From positions 101,856-165,855 of the forward strand of contig NZ_RBIN01000009.1 of NCBI RefSeq assembly GCF_003633775.1: a stretch of 64,000 nt of DNA, given 5' to 3'. The first letter of the stretch is position 1; each line of letters opens with the position of its first letter. Both the position numbers and the translations under genes were made by a program. The notes below the pieces were generated by a model. It was not told the DNA's origin. It searched no databases and saw only the letters and a list, made by a program, of their open reading frames with translations. The DNA is from Kushneria sinocarnis (GTDB taxonomy: Bacteria; Pseudomonadota; Gammaproteobacteria; Pseudomonadales; Halomonadaceae). Positions 54,080 to 63,939 of the stretch are shown here, one piece after another.

Positions 54080-55222
54080 ATGTACCCCCGTACGCCACTG
54101 ATCGGCCTGGCTGACTGCCGTCATGACCGCGGCCAGCAGCTCGCCGAGGCGCTCGAGCGTCTCGGCGAGTGCAGGGTGTGTGTGGTTGATCCGTTTGGCT
54201 CATTGCCCGAGCAGCTTGATGTACTGGTAATGGACAGTGCCACCTTCGGCCACGATCGGTGGGCGGCACTGGCGGATCGGCTGCCCACGGTGGTGATTGC
54301 CGAGCAGCGCGACCATGATGCCGTACTGGCGGCCGTGGAGGCCGGAGTCATCGATTACATGGTCGAGCCGATGAAGCATGTAAAACTGCTGCATCGGCTG
54401 CTGCTGCGGGCTCTGCACGAGCGCCGCCGATGCCAGGCGGCTGCGCACGAACGGGATCGACTGGAGCATCTCAACGAGCAGCTGGAAACGCATCTGACCG
54501 TCCTGCGCGAGGATCTGCAGGCCGGTGGTCAGATCCAGCGTCGCTTTCTGCCGCCTCCCGGGCAGGAACTCAATGGTGTGACAGCGGACTACTGGATGGC
54601 GCCATCGCTCTACGTTTCGGGTGATTTCCTGGACTATCAGGCGCATGGCGAGCGCTATACAATGGTTTGCTTTGCCGATATTGCAGGTCACGGCGCATCA
54701 TCGGCACTGGTAACGGTGCTGCTCAAGGCGCTCTTCCAGCGCTGGCTGTCACGCTGGAATGCGCGCTCACCGGAAAACCTGCCCCCCCGCTGGCTGGCAC
54801 GCCTCAATCGGGAGCTGCTGGGGCTGGGTGTCGGCAAGCATGCTGCCATCTTCGTGGGCGTGATCGACCGTGACACCCGCATGCTGCACTATTCGCTGGG
54901 TGCCCAGCTGCCGAAACCGCTGCTGAAGACGGCGCAGGGTGCCTGGTTGCTGCCCGGAGAAGGGCCGGCGGTCGGGCTGTTTCCCGACATCGAATATCCG
55001 GCACTGCAGTGTGCGCTGCCTGAAAGCTTTTCGCTGTGGCTGTGCAGCGATGGGGTGCTGGACTGTCTGCCCGGCGAGAGGCTGGATGAACGACTCGAAG
55101 CGCTGTGTCATCGCATCGGCGAGGTCGATACGATCGCCGAACTCAGGACATCGCTGGCACTGGCCGATGCGCTGCCCGATGATCTCTCATTTCTGACACT
55201 AACCGGTTTCCGGCATGAATGA
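54080..55222 (+). CDS. Receiver-like / PP2C-type serine phosphatase (HsbR/RssB-like)
   Basis: The 380-residue protein joins an N-terminal receiver-like domain (about 1-115), a coiled coil (about 118-150, HERDRLEHLNEQLETHL) and a SpoIIE-like PP2C phosphatase. The phosphatase has metal-binding acids in VSGDFLDY (Asp182), FADIAGHG (Asp200) and a closing LPDDLSFLTL. The receiver keeps an Asp at 52 (LVMDSATF), but the acidic pair near residue 10 is reduced and the invariant Lys before Pro97 is Glu (MVEP), so it is degenerate. GGAGGAG precedes the ATG. It overlaps the STAS gene by eight bases; the phosphatase should dephosphorylate that protein (inference from the Pseudomonas HsbR-HsbA pair). Confidence 0.85.
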   Translation: MYPRTPLIGLADCRHDRGQQLAEALERLGECRVCVVDPFGSLPEQLDVLVMDSATFGHDRWAALADRLPTVVIAEQRDHDAVLAAVEAGVIDYMVEPMKHVKLLHRLLLRALHERRRCQAAAHERDRLEHLNEQLETHLTVLREDLQAGGQIQRRFLPPPGQELNGVTADYWMAPSLYVSGDFLDYQAHGERYTMVCFADIAGHGASSALVTVLLKALFQRWLSRWNARSPENLPPRWLARLNRELLGLGVGKHAAIFVGVIDRDTRMLHYSLGAQLPKPLLKTAQGAWLLPGEGPAVGLFPDIEYPALQCALPESFSLWLCSDGVLDCLPGERLDERLEALCHRIGEVDTIAELRTSLALADALPDDLSFLTLTGFRHE

Positions 55223-55709
55223 AGGACGCATCCAGGCTGCTTTCGAAGAGGGCACCTTCGTGCTGAAGCTCTCGGGCGATGTGCGCCTGACGCTGTGCGC
55301 GACGCTGGACCAGCAGGTCGAGCCGCTGGCCGAACTGCCGGGACTGGAGCGGGTGATCGTTGACCTGCGCGAAGTCATCAACATGGATTCCACCGCGCTG
55401 GGCTTTCTGGCCAAGATCGCGCTGGCGGTTCGCGAACGTCTGCCCAACCAGCCGCTGGTCGTGGTTGAGCATCCGGACGTGCTGCAGATGCTCGAGGTGA
55501 TGGGGTTTCAGCACTACGTCACCATTGTTGAAGCGCCCGGACCGGAGCCGGATCGCTTCGATGAGCTGCCGACCATGGAGTCGGGCGAGGAGGAGCTGCG
55601 GGCCAGGATTCTGGAAGCGCACCGTACCCTCATGCAGATGAGTGAGCATAACCGGCTGGAATTCCAGCCGCTGGTCGAGTTGCTGGAATCCCAGCACCAG
55701 AATCATTGA
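55215..55709 (+). CDS. STAS-domain anti-anti-sigma factor (HsbA-like)
   Basis: A 164-residue protein whose first 105 residues form a STAS domain, with VIVDLREVINMDSTALGFLAKI holding Asp58 and the expected phospho-switch Ser59. A 55-residue helical, Glu-rich tail follows. In Pseudomonas HsbA, phosphorylation of the equivalent Ser decides between binding an anti-sigma factor (FlgM) and other partners. It is coupled to the PP2C gene by overlap. Neither a kinase nor an anti-sigma factor is present in this window; whether the target is FlgM is unknown. Confidence 0.87.
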   Translation: MNEGRIQAAFEEGTFVLKLSGDVRLTLCATLDQQVEPLAELPGLERVIVDLREVINMDSTALGFLAKIALAVRERLPNQPLVVVEHPDVLQMLEVMGFQHYVTIVEAPGPEPDRFDELPTMESGEEELRARILEAHRTLMQMSEHNRLEFQPLVELLESQHQNH

Positions 55710-55778
55710 ACCTGCCACGCCCGGTTTCTGGCCGCCGTTGCGCGGCAGTCGTGGTCTGAATACTGTCTGGAGGTGATC

Positions 55779-56984
55779 TTGTCATCGATCGGGGCGAGAC
55801 GACTGGCGCTGCTGGTGGCTGCCAACACGGCGCTGGCACCGTTTGCCATCGATGCCTATCTGCCTGCGCTGCCGCGTATTGCCGAGCATGTCGGATCCAA
55901 TGTGCATCTGGCCGAGCTCTCACTGAGCGTCTTCCTGCTGGGTATCGCGCTGGGGCAGTTGATCTTCGGCCCGCTCTCCGACCGGGTTGGGCGGTGGCCG
56001 ATCCTGGTGGGCGGCATTGGCGTGTTCGTGCTCAGCAGTGTGGCGATTACCGCGGTACAGGACATCCATGCCCTGTGGGCGCTGCGTTTCGTGCAGGCAC
56101 TGGGCGGCGGGGCCTGTGTGGTCAATTCGCCGGCCATTGTACGTGACTGCTTTTCGGGTCGGGAAGCGGCCCGGGTGCTCTCCACCATGGTCATGATCCT
56201 GATGCTGGCGCCCCTGGCGGCGCCCACGCTGGGCAGTTTCCTGCTGCATCTGTTCGACTGGTGGGCGATCTTTGTCTTTCTGGCCCTCTACGGCTGCCTG
56301 CTGCTGCTGCTGATCCTGCGCTTTCTGCCGGAAACACGGCGTGTTGAATCGAAACCGGCCGGCCTGCGTCAGGTACTGCGCAACTATCGCACCGTGCTGA
56401 CCCATCGCGAAGCACTGGGCTATATCGCAGCCGTGGCCTTCTCCTTTGCCGGCATGTTCTCGTTCATTACCAATTCGCCCTATGTCTACATGGGCTATTA
56501 TGGTGTCTCCTCGACCATCTATCCGCTGTTGTTCGGGGCGAACATCATCATCATGGCGAGTTCCAACCGGATCAACATCCGCTTGCTGGCACGCTATTCG
56601 CCGCGCCAGCTGTTGCGGGCCGGCCTGGCCATTCAGCTCTGTGCCGGACTGACCCTGGTGGCAGTCATCGCGGCCGGGCTGGATGCCATCCCGGTGGTCG
56701 TGACGCTGATCGTGCTGTTCGTGGGGGTCAACGGATTGATCACGCCCAATGCCGTATCGTCGATGCTCGATCACTTCCCCGGCATGAGCGCGACGGCCAA
56801 CGCCGTGCTGGGCAGTCTCCAGTTCACGGCCGGTGGGGTGGCCGGCGCAGTGGTCAGCGGCCTGCAGATTGCCAGCGTCTGGCCGATGGTCATCGGCATG
56901 GTGGGGGCCAGCATCATGGCCAATCTGCTGGTGCGGGCGCTGGCCGGCTCCAGTACCGTGGCGGGACATCGTTCGTCAACCTGA
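55779..56984 (+). CDS. MFS multidrug transporter, Bcr/CflA family
   Basis: A 401-residue protein with twelve membrane helices. The Bcr/CflA signature DAYLPALPRI is near residue 26, and the MFS loop GPLSDRVGRWPILVGG follows helix 2; RFVQALGGGACVVNSPAIVRD marks helices 4-5. The family exports drugs such as bicyclomycin and chloramphenicol, and sometimes cysteine. I chose the TTG at 55779, five bases after GGAGG; a GTG at 55773 overlaps that box. It follows the STAS gene by 69 bases, probably without a functional link. Confidence 0.88.
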   Translation: MSSIGARRLALLVAANTALAPFAIDAYLPALPRIAEHVGSNVHLAELSLSVFLLGIALGQLIFGPLSDRVGRWPILVGGIGVFVLSSVAITAVQDIHALWALRFVQALGGGACVVNSPAIVRDCFSGREAARVLSTMVMILMLAPLAAPTLGSFLLHLFDWWAIFVFLALYGCLLLLLILRFLPETRRVESKPAGLRQVLRNYRTVLTHREALGYIAAVAFSFAGMFSFITNSPYVYMGYYGVSSTIYPLLFGANIIIMASSNRINIRLLARYSPRQLLRAGLAIQLCAGLTLVAVIAAGLDAIPVVVTLIVLFVGVNGLITPNAVSSMLDHFPGMSATANAVLGSLQFTAGGVAGAVVSGLQIASVWPMVIGMVGASIMANLLVRALAGSSTVAGHRSST

Positions 56985-57029
56985 GACGGCTTTGCGCCAT
57001 TCATTTCCGACGCTTGCCGGAGGCGGTCC

Positions 57030-58121
57030 ATGGACGAACACGAACCCGGTTCGATACGTCAGCACTTCCCCTATCATGTGGTGCTGACCATCGCCTCGCT
57101 GATGATCATCATCGGCGGCCTGAAACTGGGGGCGACCCTGATCGTGCCGGTTCTGCTGGCACTGTTCATAGCCGTGCTCTGCGCGCGACCGGTGAACTGG
57201 CTGCATGAACGCGGGCTGGGCATCAATACCTCGGTCTGCTGTGTCATCATCACCATGCTGATTGCACTGGCGGCCTTTTCGATGCTGATCGTGACCCGCA
57301 TGAGCGAGTTCAGTTCGGCCCTGCCCGAGCTGGAGCAGGCCCTGCACGAGCACTATTCGGGGCTGGTCAGCTGGGTGGCAGGACTGGGGCTGCCGATCGA
57401 TGCCGGAAGCATGTCAAAGCTGTTCGATCCGGCCTCGGCGGCCCGCATGGTGCCGCTGCTGCTGGGGGGGATCGGCAATGCACTGACCAATATCGTGGTC
57501 ATCTTCATCCTGATCCTGTTCACTCTTTACGAGACCCTGGATTTTCCCAACAAGCTGGCGCTGGCCATCAACCGCCCCGATGCCAGCCTGCGCCGCTTTA
57601 CCCAGTTCTCCGTCACGCTACAGCGCTATCTGCTGGTCAAGACCGTGATCAGCCTGGTGACCGGCGTACTGGTGTCACTGTCGTGTCTGCTGCTGGGAGT
57701 AAAGTTCGGGCTGCTGTGGGGTGTGCTGGCTTTCGTGCTGAATTACATTCCCAATATCGGTTCGATTCTGGCGGCGATTCCGGCAGTACTGCTGACCATG
57801 GCCATGCCCGGCGGTGGCGAGTTTCAGGCACTGCTGCTGGCAGGCGCCTATGTGGCCATCAACTTCGTGCTGGGTAATCTGATCGAGCCGCGAGTGATGG
57901 GGCAGACGCTGGGCATGTCGACGCTGGTCGCCTTCATGTCGCTGGTGTTCTGGGGATGGGTCTTCGGCCCGGTAGGCATGTTCCTGTCAGTGCCACTGAC
58001 CATGTCGCTGAAGATCGCCCTCGACAGTCATCCGGATACACGCTGGCTTTCGATCATGCTGGGGCCGACCAGTCGCCGGCGCCACCGCAGCCGGTCGGAA
58101 ACCCGCAAGCCGGTGGAGTAG
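57030..58121 (+). CDS. AI-2E family transporter (TqsA-like permease), second copy
   Basis: A 363-residue permease with about eight helices. It has the family layout of the copy at 29090-30184: LIVPVLLALFIAVLCARPVNWL early, a polar region at about 95-140, LYETLDFPNKL, LLWGVLAFVLNYIPNIGSILAAIPA and the late NFVLGNLIEPRVMGQTLGMS. The NLIEPRVMG motif is closer to TqsA-type members than that of the first copy. GGAGG is six bases before the ATG. Ends 30 bases before a strong hairpin shared with convergent trxA. Substrate unknown. Confidence 0.88.
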   Translation: MDEHEPGSIRQHFPYHVVLTIASLMIIIGGLKLGATLIVPVLLALFIAVLCARPVNWLHERGLGINTSVCCVIITMLIALAAFSMLIVTRMSEFSSALPELEQALHEHYSGLVSWVAGLGLPIDAGSMSKLFDPASAARMVPLLLGGIGNALTNIVVIFILILFTLYETLDFPNKLALAINRPDASLRRFTQFSVTLQRYLLVKTVISLVTGVLVSLSCLLLGVKFGLLWGVLAFVLNYIPNIGSILAAIPAVLLTMAMPGGGEFQALLLAGAYVAINFVLGNLIEPRVMGQTLGMSTLVAFMSLVFWGWVFGPVGMFLSVPLTMSLKIALDSHPDTRWLSIMLGPTSRRRHRSRSETRKPVE

Positions 58122-58153
58122 CAGCGGCCAGCTGTCTGCACCTGCCAAAAGGA

Positions 58154-58182
58154 AGGGGCCCGCCCTGGCCAGGCGGGCCCCT
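58154..58182 (-). terminator. Terminator of trxA (hairpin shared with the convergent permease gene)
   Basis: A perfect 11-bp GC stem (58154-58164 with 58172-58182) with 7-base loop. On the minus strand it is followed by TTCCTTTT, which fits termination of trxA, 28 bases after its stop; on the plus strand no T run follows. Confidence 0.7.
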
Positions 58183-58209
58183 CTGGTGTCGCAGGATCCC
58201 CGAGCGGGA

Positions 58210-58533
58210 TCAGGCGTTCTGATCGATGAACTGTACCAGCTGGGTCTTGGACTGGGCACCGACCAGCGAGGCCACCTTGTTGCCGGACTTGAACATCATG
58301 ACCGTCGGTACGCCGCGTACGCCCTGCTCGGCAGCGATGTCCTGGGCATCATCAACATTGATGCTGACCACCTTGACCTGATCGGCCTTTTCTTCGGCCA
58401 CTTCCTCGACCACCGGCGCCATCATCTTGCAGGGACCGCACCAGGGGGCCCAGAACTTCAGCAGTACCGGCTTGTCGGATTGCGCCACTTCCTGGTCAAA
58501 GTTGGCACTGGTGACATCGACATTATTTGCCAT
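58210..58533 (-). CDS. trxA: Thioredoxin 1
   Basis: A 107-residue thioredoxin with the active site WCGPC (31-35), the buried Asp in SDKPVLLKFWA, cis-Pro in RGVPTVMMFK and the closing SKTQLVQFID. It is the general disulfide reductase and electron donor for CysH, encoded 2 kb away. GGAG is present before the ATG at 58533. The upstream gap carries a plausible promoter; the frame stays open further upstream but those codons do not belong to the fold. Confidence 0.97.
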   Translation of the reverse strand: MANNVDVTSANFDQEVAQSDKPVLLKFWAPWCGPCKMMAPVVEEVAEEKADQVKVVSINVDDAQDIAAEQGVRGVPTVMMFKSGNKVASLVGAQSKTQLVQFIDQNA

Positions 58534-58576
58534 TTCGTTCTCCAATCGTTGCGACTGCTGATGCAGTGATGCGTTG

Positions 58577-58605
58577 ATGTTAGCGGGCCAGCCGATGGCA
58601 GGCAA
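58577..58605 (-). promoter_or_regulatory. Candidate promoter of trxA
   Basis: On the minus strand TTGCCT (58605-58600), 17-base spacer and TAACAT (58582-58577) match at 4/6 each; the start codon is 44 bases downstream. Confidence 0.45.
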
Positions 58606-58655
58606 ATACAGCGCCGTGATATCGATCATTGAGCTCATCAATGGAACCGCCACGG

Positions 58656-59435
58656 CTAGAAGAAGGCATAGCGGACGCCCATGAACAGCAGCAGCAGGGT
58701 CAGTGCGCCGCGCAGCAGGCGGTCGGGCATGAAGCGGGTCAGCCAGGCGCCGAGATGGATGGCCGGAATCGAGCCGATCAGCAGGGCGGCCAGCAGCATG
58801 AAGTCGACATTGCCCAGCAGCAGATGACCGAAACCGGCGATCAGGGTCAGGGGGACTGCATGGGCGATATCGGTGCCCACGATACGTCCTGATCTGAAGG
58901 CCGGGTAGAGCAGCATCAGCACGGCGGTACCGAAAACGCCGGCTCCGACCGAAGAGAGCGTGACGCAGACGCCCAGCACCAGACCGGCCAGCAGGGTCAG
59001 CTCACGCCGATAGCGCGTCGCCCAGTCGCTGCGCCGGTAGGCAAGCTGCTGCAGGGGCGCGCGGAAGATGACCAGTCCGGCCGTGACGATCAGCATGACG
59101 CCGAGCGTACCGGTGATCAGATCACTGTACCCGTGGGCGCCATCGAACAGCAGGTTCAGCAGGACCAGCGTCACGATGGCCGCCGGGACACTGGTGGTGG
59201 CCAGCCGACCGACGATGGACCACTCCACGTGCCCCTGACGATGATGACTGAAGACGCCGCTGGCCTTGGTAATGGCCGCATAGAGCAGGTCGGTCCCGAC
59301 GGCGATGTGTGCCGGGAAGCCGAACATCAGCAGCAGGGGGGTCATCAGCGATCCGCCGCCGATGCCCGAGAGGCCCACGGCAACACCGACGCCGGCGCCG
59401 GCACAGATGTACAACAGGAAATTCAGCCACTCCAT
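58656..59435 (-). CDS. TauE/SafE family sulfite exporter-like permease
   Basis: The 259-residue protein has eight hydrophobic helices in two repeats with the family motifs VGLSGIGGGSLMTPLLLMFGFPAHIAVGTDLLYAAITK and the mirrored LSSVGAGVFGTAVLMLLYP...IVGTDIAHAVPLTL. Members move sulfite, sulfoacetate or other organic anions. Location next to cysB and cysH suggests sulfite or sulfate-related traffic, but it lies in a separate transcript from cysB (divergent). A perfect 15-base palindrome sits just before its start codon. No obvious ribosome binding site apart from an AAGGATAA stretch that overlaps this region. Confidence 0.88.
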   Translation of the reverse strand: MEWLNFLLYICAGAGVGVAVGLSGIGGGSLMTPLLLMFGFPAHIAVGTDLLYAAITKASGVFSHHRQGHVEWSIVGRLATTSVPAAIVTLVLLNLLFDGAHGYSDLITGTLGVMLIVTAGLVIFRAPLQQLAYRRSDWATRYRRELTLLAGLVLGVCVTLSSVGAGVFGTAVLMLLYPAFRSGRIVGTDIAHAVPLTLIAGFGHLLLGNVDFMLLAALLIGSIPAIHLGAWLTRFMPDRLLRGALTLLLLFMGVRYAFF

Positions 59436-59450
59436 GACGCATTATCCTTG

Positions 59451-59465
59451 TGAACCCGGGGTTCA
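59451..59465. repeat. Perfect palindrome between the TauE-like gene and cysB
   Basis: TGAACCC, a central G, and GGGTTCA form a 7+1+7 inverted repeat, 16-30 bases upstream of the TauE/SafE start and 136 bases before cysB. It could be an operator, or a small hairpin in the 5' leader of the permease transcript. Confidence 0.45.
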
Positions 59466-59579
59466 TGAATGGGTTGCACTGTAAGCTTGTTCGTATATTC
59501 CAGGAAGGAATGATTGTTCATTATTTTATCGCTTGATAGCATTAAAAAAATGGCGTCGCCAGGGGCGTCGATCGGTTGA

Positions 59580-60572
<993 letters not shown>

Positions 60573-60611
60573 GCCCGGAGCCCGCCGAGGCGACCGCCCC
60601 GGGCGAGTCCG

Positions 60612-61232
60612 TCAGTGCTGTAGGTGCAGGCCGCACTCACGGTTGGCTTCCCCCTTGGTCGGATCGGCATAGTCGAAGTTGTTGGGCAGATCATGGGCGA
60701 CCAGGTAGTCGTACAGATCCTTGCTGGACCAGTGCAGCAGCGGCGCCACCTTGAGAATGCCGTCCTGATTACGGCTGACCGGCTGCATGCCGGCGCGATT
60801 GTCGGTATCGCTGGCGCGCAGGGCGGTAAACCAGACCCCGGGATTCATCTCGCGCAATGCCCGTTCGAAGGGCTCGAGCTTGACCTCATGGGTAAAGGCT
60901 TCATGACGCGGATCATCGAGTGCCGGTGTCGGGCCCTCGACGGCCTCCCGGTGCGCCCGCGAACGCAATGGCAGATAGATGATGCGGTTGAGTCCCAGCT
61001 GCCCGGTAACGGCATCGGCGAACTCGTAGGTCGCCGGCGTGTTGTAGCCGGTGTCCATCCACACGATCGGCAGATCCGGCTGCAGGCGGGTCACCATGTG
61101 CAGGATGACGGCCTCGAAGGGCCGAAAGTTGGTCGTGCAGATGGCTGGCAGGTCCTGGGACAGCGCCCACTTCACCAGGCCTTCGGCATCATGGCCGAGC
61201 TCCCGGTTGGCGGTTTCGACATCAATGGACAT
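60612..61232 (-). CDS. cysH: Phosphoadenylyl-sulfate reductase (thioredoxin-dependent)
   Basis: CysH reduces activated sulfate to sulfite with thioredoxin. The 206 residues have the nucleotide fold with TTNFRPFEAVILHMV and WMDTGYNTPATYEFAD, and the catalytic Cys200 in ECGLH near the C-terminus. The CC...CXXC residues that hold the 4Fe-4S cluster of APS reductases are absent, so it should act on PAPS. It is shorter than E. coli CysH (244), mainly in the central loops. GGAG is six bases before the ATG at 61232; an ATG 12 bases upstream is possible. Confidence 0.92.
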   Translation of the reverse strand: MSIDVETANRELGHDAEGLVKWALSQDLPAICTTNFRPFEAVILHMVTRLQPDLPIVWMDTGYNTPATYEFADAVTGQLGLNRIIYLPLRSRAHREAVEGPTPALDDPRHEAFTHEVKLEPFERALREMNPGVWFTALRASDTDNRAGMQPVSRNQDGILKVAPLLHWSSKDLYDYLVAHDLPNNFDYADPTKGEANRECGLHLQH

Positions 61233-61426
61233 CGCGATCTCCATGGGTGAATGGGAACAGTTCCCGAATGGTGTGCTAACCTGGCAAAAAACGCGGCGTG
61301 GGACCAATAGCTGGAAGTTTGAAGCTTAGCGCCGAATGCATGGTGCCGGGCAGGGCGGGGTTTGGCGCTTCCGCGACGCTGTTTCCCGGGGTTTGATGAA
61401 CGGGCTTGCCGTCGGCTGCTTCCGGT

Positions 61427-62797
61427 TCAGTCCGGCGTCGACAGTGCGCTCATCAGTCTGCCGACCTTGGCATCAATCTCGTCGAACTCTTCCTGCTCAC
61501 TGGAGTCGGCAACCAGCCCCCCGCCGCCCCAGAGATAGAGCCGGTCATGGTCGAGCACGGCGGTGCGGATCATGATCGAGCTGTCGAGCCGGCCGCGCAC
61601 ATCGACATAGCCCAGGCTGCCGCACCAGGCGCTGCGGCGTACCGGCTCGAGCGTCTCGATCAGGGTCATGGCCTGATGCTTGGGTGCCCCGGTGATGGAG
61701 CCGCCGGGGAAGGCGGCCATCAGGGCATCGAGCGGGTGATGACCGCTCGCCAGTTCACTCTCGATGACGCTGACCAGATGATGCACATTGGCGTAGCTTT
61801 CGAGGCTCGCCAGGGCCGGTACCCGCACACTGCCGGGGCGACTGACTCGGCCGAGATCATTGCGCAGCAGGTCGACGATCATCACGTTCTCGGCAAGATC
61901 CTTGGGACTTGCCTGCAGTTCCCGCGCCAGCGTCGCATCTTCCGCCAGAGTGATTCCCCGGCGTCGCGTTCCCTTGATGGGACGGGTATGCAGACGGCTG
62001 CCATGGGCACTCAGAAAGCGTTCCGGTGAGACCGAAAGCAGGGCCTGCCGACCGCCGGTATGGGCATCATGCCACTGCCAGAAGCCGGCATAGGGCATCG
62101 GCGTGGTCTGGCGCAGCCGGCGATAGGCCTGCCATGGGTCTCCCTGATAGCGGGTGCTGAAGCGGCGCGCGAGATTGATCTGATAACAGTCGCCATGCTG
62201 CAGATGGTCCATGACCCGTCGAAACCGTTCTCCGTAGGCCTCGCGGGGCAGTTCGTCGACAAAGGGCGCCAGGGGATGAAAGGGCGGCGTCGGGGGTGGC
62301 GGGGTGGCAAGCCATGTGGCTACTTCATCGCGCCGGTCGTCATCGGCTATCAGCCAGCTTTCACGGCGCTGGTGATCCTGGATCAGGGCCCAGTCGTACA
62401 GTCCCAGCCGTGCCAGCGGCAAACCGATGTCATCCTCGGCATGAGCCGGCAGCTGTTCCAGCAATCGGGCGAAATCGTAGCCCCAGTAGCCGATCAGTCC
62501 TCCGGTAAAGGGCAGTTCGGTTTCCGGGGGCTGGATCTCCAGCCATGCCAGCAGCTCCTTTTGTGCCTGCAGGGGAGCGCTGGCGAGATCGGGCATGTCA
62601 GGGCAGTGCACCTCTCCCCGGCGGTCAACGCTCAGTATGGCCAGTGGGTCGCTGGAGAGGATGTCGTAGCGCCCGGAAGGGCTGTCGGGCTGTCCGCTGT
62701 CGAGCAGTATGGCTTCCGGCCGCTGGTGCAGCCGATGGAAATAGTCACCGGGGTCGGCATGGTAGGGGAGGGGGGTGATCGTCAGATGACGCATCAT
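61427..62797 (-). CDS. pabB: Aminodeoxychorismate synthase component I
   Basis: PabB forms 4-amino-4-deoxychorismate for folate from chorismate. The 456-residue protein has the anthranilate-synthase-type N-terminal domain with SGRYDILSSDPLA, then the chorismate-binding domain: NLARRF, RPIKGTRRRG (the PIKGT motif in place of the PIAGT of TrpE), KDLAENVMIVDLLRNDLGRV, FPGGSITGAPK and GYVDVRG. PIKGT is the usual mark of PabB. GGAG is seven bases before the ATG at 62797. No pabA or pabC is adjacent. Confidence 0.94.
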   Translation of the reverse strand: MMRHLTITPLPYHADPGDYFHRLHQRPEAILLDSGQPDSPSGRYDILSSDPLAILSVDRRGEVHCPDMPDLASAPLQAQKELLAWLEIQPPETELPFTGGLIGYWGYDFARLLEQLPAHAEDDIGLPLARLGLYDWALIQDHQRRESWLIADDDRRDEVATWLATPPPPTPPFHPLAPFVDELPREAYGERFRRVMDHLQHGDCYQINLARRFSTRYQGDPWQAYRRLRQTTPMPYAGFWQWHDAHTGGRQALLSVSPERFLSAHGSRLHTRPIKGTRRRGITLAEDATLARELQASPKDLAENVMIVDLLRNDLGRVSRPGSVRVPALASLESYANVHHLVSVIESELASGHHPLDALMAAFPGGSITGAPKHQAMTLIETLEPVRRSAWCGSLGYVDVRGRLDSSIMIRTAVLDHDRLYLWGGGGLVADSSEQEEFDEIDAKVGRLMSALSTPD

Positions 62798-63014
62798 GGT
62801 GAAGCTCCGAAGCGGAAGAAACCCGTTGTTCCGACGAAGGGGGACCGTCAATGCAGCGCGCGAGCATAACACGGTTCACGGGGCCGCTCTGCACGCAGGC
62901 CTGTCCCGATGACCATGGTCATGGCCGATGGCACCCCCGGCAATGGCTGGTGGCTTGATTCCGGCCAACCATCGGGTATGGTGAAGCCAATTCAGCATTG
63001 TCGACACAGCTTGC

Positions 63015-63755
63015 ATGAGCGATTCACAACCCCAGGGGAACGAGACTCTGCCACCGGAAGCCCGGACACTGGCGGAGCGGGTCTTTCAACAGCTGCAGGA
63101 CGCCATCGTGCGTGGCGAACTGCCGGCGGGCACACGCATTACCGAGCCGGGCCTGGCGCAGGCCTATGGCATCTCACGGGGGCCGCTGCGCGAGGCGATG
63201 CGTCGTCTCGAGGTGCACCGTCTGATCGAGCGTGAGCCGCATGTCGGGGCACGGGTCGTGCGCCTGTCGATGCGTGAACTGCTCGAGCTCTTCGATGTGC
63301 GCGAGTCGCTGGAAAGCATGGCGGCGCGGCTGGCCGCACGCAACATGACCACGGAGGAAGTCGAGAGCCTGCGCAGTGTACTCGGCGCACATGAAAATCA
63401 GGCAGGACTCGATCAGGGCGAGGCCTACTATCAGCGGGAGGGGGATCTGGATTTTCACTATCTGATCGCCCGGGGCAGTCATAACCGCATGCTGATGAAC
63501 ATGCTCTGCGATGATCTCTATTATCTGGTCCGGCTCTATCGCACCCAGTACAGTGCCAGAGGAGCCAGACCGCAGCGTGCCTTCGTCGAACATCATCGTA
63601 TCGTCGATGCGATCGCGGCCGGTGATGAAGAGCTGGCTGAAATGCTGATGCGTCGGCATATCACGGCAGCGCGCCAGACCGTGGCCGAGCGCTATGCCAT
63701 GGCACTGGACGACGGTGACGGACGCGCCCCCATTTCCCGTCGTCGGATGAGCTGA
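63015..63755 (+). CDS. GntR family (FadR/FCD subgroup) transcriptional regulator
   Basis: A 246-residue regulator with an N-terminal winged helix (about 18-85: LAERVFQQLQDAIVRGELPAGTRITEPGLAQAYGISRGPLREAMRRLE shown by its conserved parts) and a C-terminal FCD effector domain with the metal-type residues in DLDFHYLIARGSHN and FVEHHRIVDAI. The wording is close to the GntR regulator that precedes prpBC-type methylcitrate genes in Pseudomonas and Halomonas, so propionate control is a fair guess, with the target operon off the right edge. No strong ribosome binding site. Divergent from pabB. Confidence 0.85.
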   Translation: MSDSQPQGNETLPPEARTLAERVFQQLQDAIVRGELPAGTRITEPGLAQAYGISRGPLREAMRRLEVHRLIEREPHVGARVVRLSMRELLELFDVRESLESMAARLAARNMTTEEVESLRSVLGAHENQAGLDQGEAYYQREGDLDFHYLIARGSHNRMLMNMLCDDLYYLVRLYRTQYSARGARPQRAFVEHHRIVDAIAAGDEELAEMLMRRHITAARQTVAERYAMALDDGDGRAPISRRRMS

Positions 63756-63910
63756 CGGGAGGCGGGGTCAGCGAACCGATCATCGACCAGAGTCGAATGG
63801 TCATGCAGGCGCCCGGGCGCTTTACTGGATGACGGGCGCGGGAAAACCGCTCATGCCGGAGTCGGAAAAACGCGCCCAAAACCCTCTCGAAATTTTTTCG
63901 ACATCGGGGC

Positions 63911-63939
63911 TTGTCAGGTCCGTCAGCGAAGCGTAGAGT
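63911..63939 (+). promoter_or_regulatory. Candidate promoter of the operon beyond the right edge
   Basis: TTGTCA (63911-63916), 17-base spacer and TAGAGT (63934-63939) match at 5/6 and 4/6. An A/T-rich inverted patch (CGAAATTTTTTCG, 63887-63899) precedes the -35 box and could be a regulator site. No gene starts before base 64000 on this strand. Confidence 0.5.
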
